DNA of 64,000 bases from DATBSK01 sp964501785 (GTDB lineage Bacteria; Actinomycetota; Acidimicrobiia; IMCC26256; PALSA-555): assembly GCA_964501785.1 (NCBI GenBank), contig CAZCUD010000003.1, positions 186,001 to 250,000 of the forward strand, written 5' to 3'. Numbering within the stretch: the first letter of the stretch is position 1; every line of letters starts with the position of its first letter. The notes beneath the pieces are model-generated. The model was not told the DNA's origin. It did not search any database and worked only from the letters and a program-made list of their open reading frames with translations. The position numbers and the translations under genes were made by a program. Of the stretch, positions 63,801 through 64,000 are shown one piece after another.

Positions 63801-64000
63801 CCGAGGGACCTTCATCGGTGGCTCGACACTGATGTTCGGCGCGACCGAAGGCACGATGGCGCTGGTCGCGATCGTCGACCAGCGCTTCGACGAAGCGATC
63901 CCCCTCGCCGAGCACGCGATCGCCGAGGCCGATCGGCGGGGCTGGCGGACGCTGTCGACCGAGTACCGGATCGCGCTCGCCCGCGCGTTCCTCGGACGAG
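60832..64000 (+). CDS. Class III cyclase-like / AAA ATPase / TPR-type regulator, 3' end missing
   Basis: Open from GTG 60832 to the window edge, at least 1056 residues. An N-terminal class III nucleotide cyclase domain (about 8-180) has metal aspartates Asp17 ('LFTDLVGST') and Asp61 ('KLLGDGALASF'), but 'PVVTAARLC' has Thr where the transition-state Asn is expected, so cyclase activity is doubtful. Next is an AAA_16/STAND ATPase: Walker A 'SGEPGMGKTRL' at about 226 and Walker B 'LLVVDDAHWAD' at about 341. The rest is Ala-rich helical repeats of TPR type; a C-terminal DNA-binding domain, if any, lies outside. TAGGGT (60820-60825) six bases before the start suggests leaderless transcription. 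Confidence 0.85.
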   Translation, partial: MTEAAGGAGTATILFTDLVGSTELRTRLGDGAADELRRHHDQLVTQAVEEHRGTIVKLLGDGALASFGAAADAVGAATDVQRAIDRANRRVDDTRRLQLRVGCSAGDVAWEDGDCHGTPVVTAARLCDRAEGGQILVDDLVRGLARGRAEHAFRLVGELELKGLGEPVVAYEVPWEPLGTDRAPLPAPLLPVGNELPFAGRDAERDALRTQWKSAQADGRAVALVSGEPGMGKTRLTAELARSAHAEGAWVFAGRCDENIAAPYAPWLEILRHVVAHAPVELLAAHVERHGGELRRLVPEITRRVDSVPEPRSLDAETEQLALYDAVVDLLDTLAADAPVLLVVDDAHWADASTLGLLRHAIRTLPPSSALLVVVTYRDTDVDRSHPLSSMIGDLRREPRVDGYALRGIDEEGLRSLLTAAGGAELDDMGRQFASTLERETEGNPFFVGEVLRHLIETNVIVQEDGRWRGAVSSIDEVGIPEGVRDVVGRRLSRLDDDANTTLRTAAVVGREFSIEVVAEVMERRDDDVLRDVEAAIDASLVNEVMGTPGRMSFSHALVQSTLLDELSTTRRVRLHAAIGEALERRGASAAELAHHFAEGATVGVADKALQYARRAAEEAVERLAYEEQVAFCTLALEAIDALGPGDDADRARAEVLIERAVTRHQLRDQDGGRADALAAAEIGRRIAAPNLIAGAGVGYMGGQGHWAQPSDPVAVGLMREGLEHSAPMQERERAVTLAYLAEALVLVPGDEALTVAEEAELLARSCGDDEALTIALNAQGWALRSRGRSADVCRVCEASIEAAERTGRLDWQWGSRFVLAEGLLELGDVERATAEMAAAYAVPSAIQGWGPVALAVTLALAEARFEGIDELIEEAAALGAPLGDTNETIRAGHHSVAALYRGRVDDALLWAEANRQTLMGLATGFHPYALAEVGEVAAAVAAHAEWARDVRPHAPQVLRHWMLHYEAVVALRCDARDLAQRLADELEPFRGTFIGGSTLMFGATEGTMALVAIVDQRFDEAIPLAEHAIAEADRRGWRTLSTEYRIALARAFLGR

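Overview
The window reads as chromosome of a GC-rich actinobacterium. Acidimicrobiia (Ilumatobacter/Iamia-like) is my best guess, from gene content and synteny rather than from any marker comparison. The supporting signs are: frequent GTG starts and 1- or 4-base stop/start overlaps; a SigR-type sigma factor with a HxxxCxxC zinc anti-sigma factor; the actinobacterial block metalloprotease-tilS-hpt-folE-folP-folB-folK-panC-nadBC-coaX-lysS; radA-disA; and ClpC. Ten N at 28561-28570, followed by a short stretch that looks like a reverse-strand alphaproteobacterial YidC fragment, suggests a draft or metagenome assembly with a chimeric join there.

Layout. (1) 1-18 kb is a potassium and proton-motive region: the end of an OB-fold gene, two TrkA/RCK proteins on the minus strand, two tandem KimA-like APC permeases with cytosolic tails, a K+-independent proton pyrophosphatase, a kinase-less DUF4118 protein, and a complete kdpFABC-kdpDE locus. 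(2) 18-25 kb carries a DedA protein and a replication block: topA, an MFS transporter, tmk and holB, ending in a strong hairpin followed by tRNA-Thr(CGU). (3) 25-30 kb holds three tandem secreted FecR-domain paralogues, the third broken by the assembly gap. (4) 30-33 kb has a lipoprotein PQQ sugar dehydrogenase, then sigR-rsrA and a small membrane protein. (5) 33-45 kb is housekeeping: tRNA-Ile lysidine synthetase, purine salvage, folate, pantothenate, NAD, CoA and LysRS. It includes a dual-specificity-phosphatase-like protein whose catalytic cysteine is replaced by histidine. (6) 45-53 kb has an SDR/acyltransferase pair that both lack canonical catalytic residues, two hydrolases, a secreted protein of unknown function, a polyprenyl diphosphate synthase and clpC. 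(7) 53-64 kb has envelope proteins, a GH29 fucosidase, radA, disA, an ASH-domain lipoprotein, a dienelactone hydrolase and the start of a large cyclase-like/AAA regulator that runs off the end.

How the parts fit. RCK proteins, KimA-type uptake, Kdp and the c-di-AMP synthase DisA are parts of one known regulatory theme (c-di-AMP control of K+), though no ydaO-type riboswitch or c-di-AMP motif was found here. Folate, pantothenate/CoA and NAD genes form near-continuous translationally coupled runs.

The intergenic DNA is unusually rich in palindromic repeats. At least three dispersed families recur. In two of them the copies differ by paired changes that keep the stem intact, and one copy appears to have split an overlapping gene pair. 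Many genes have a TAnnnT hexamer 6-9 bases before the start codon, which suggests leaderless transcription and helped choose starts. No insertion sequence, prophage or CRISPR array was seen.
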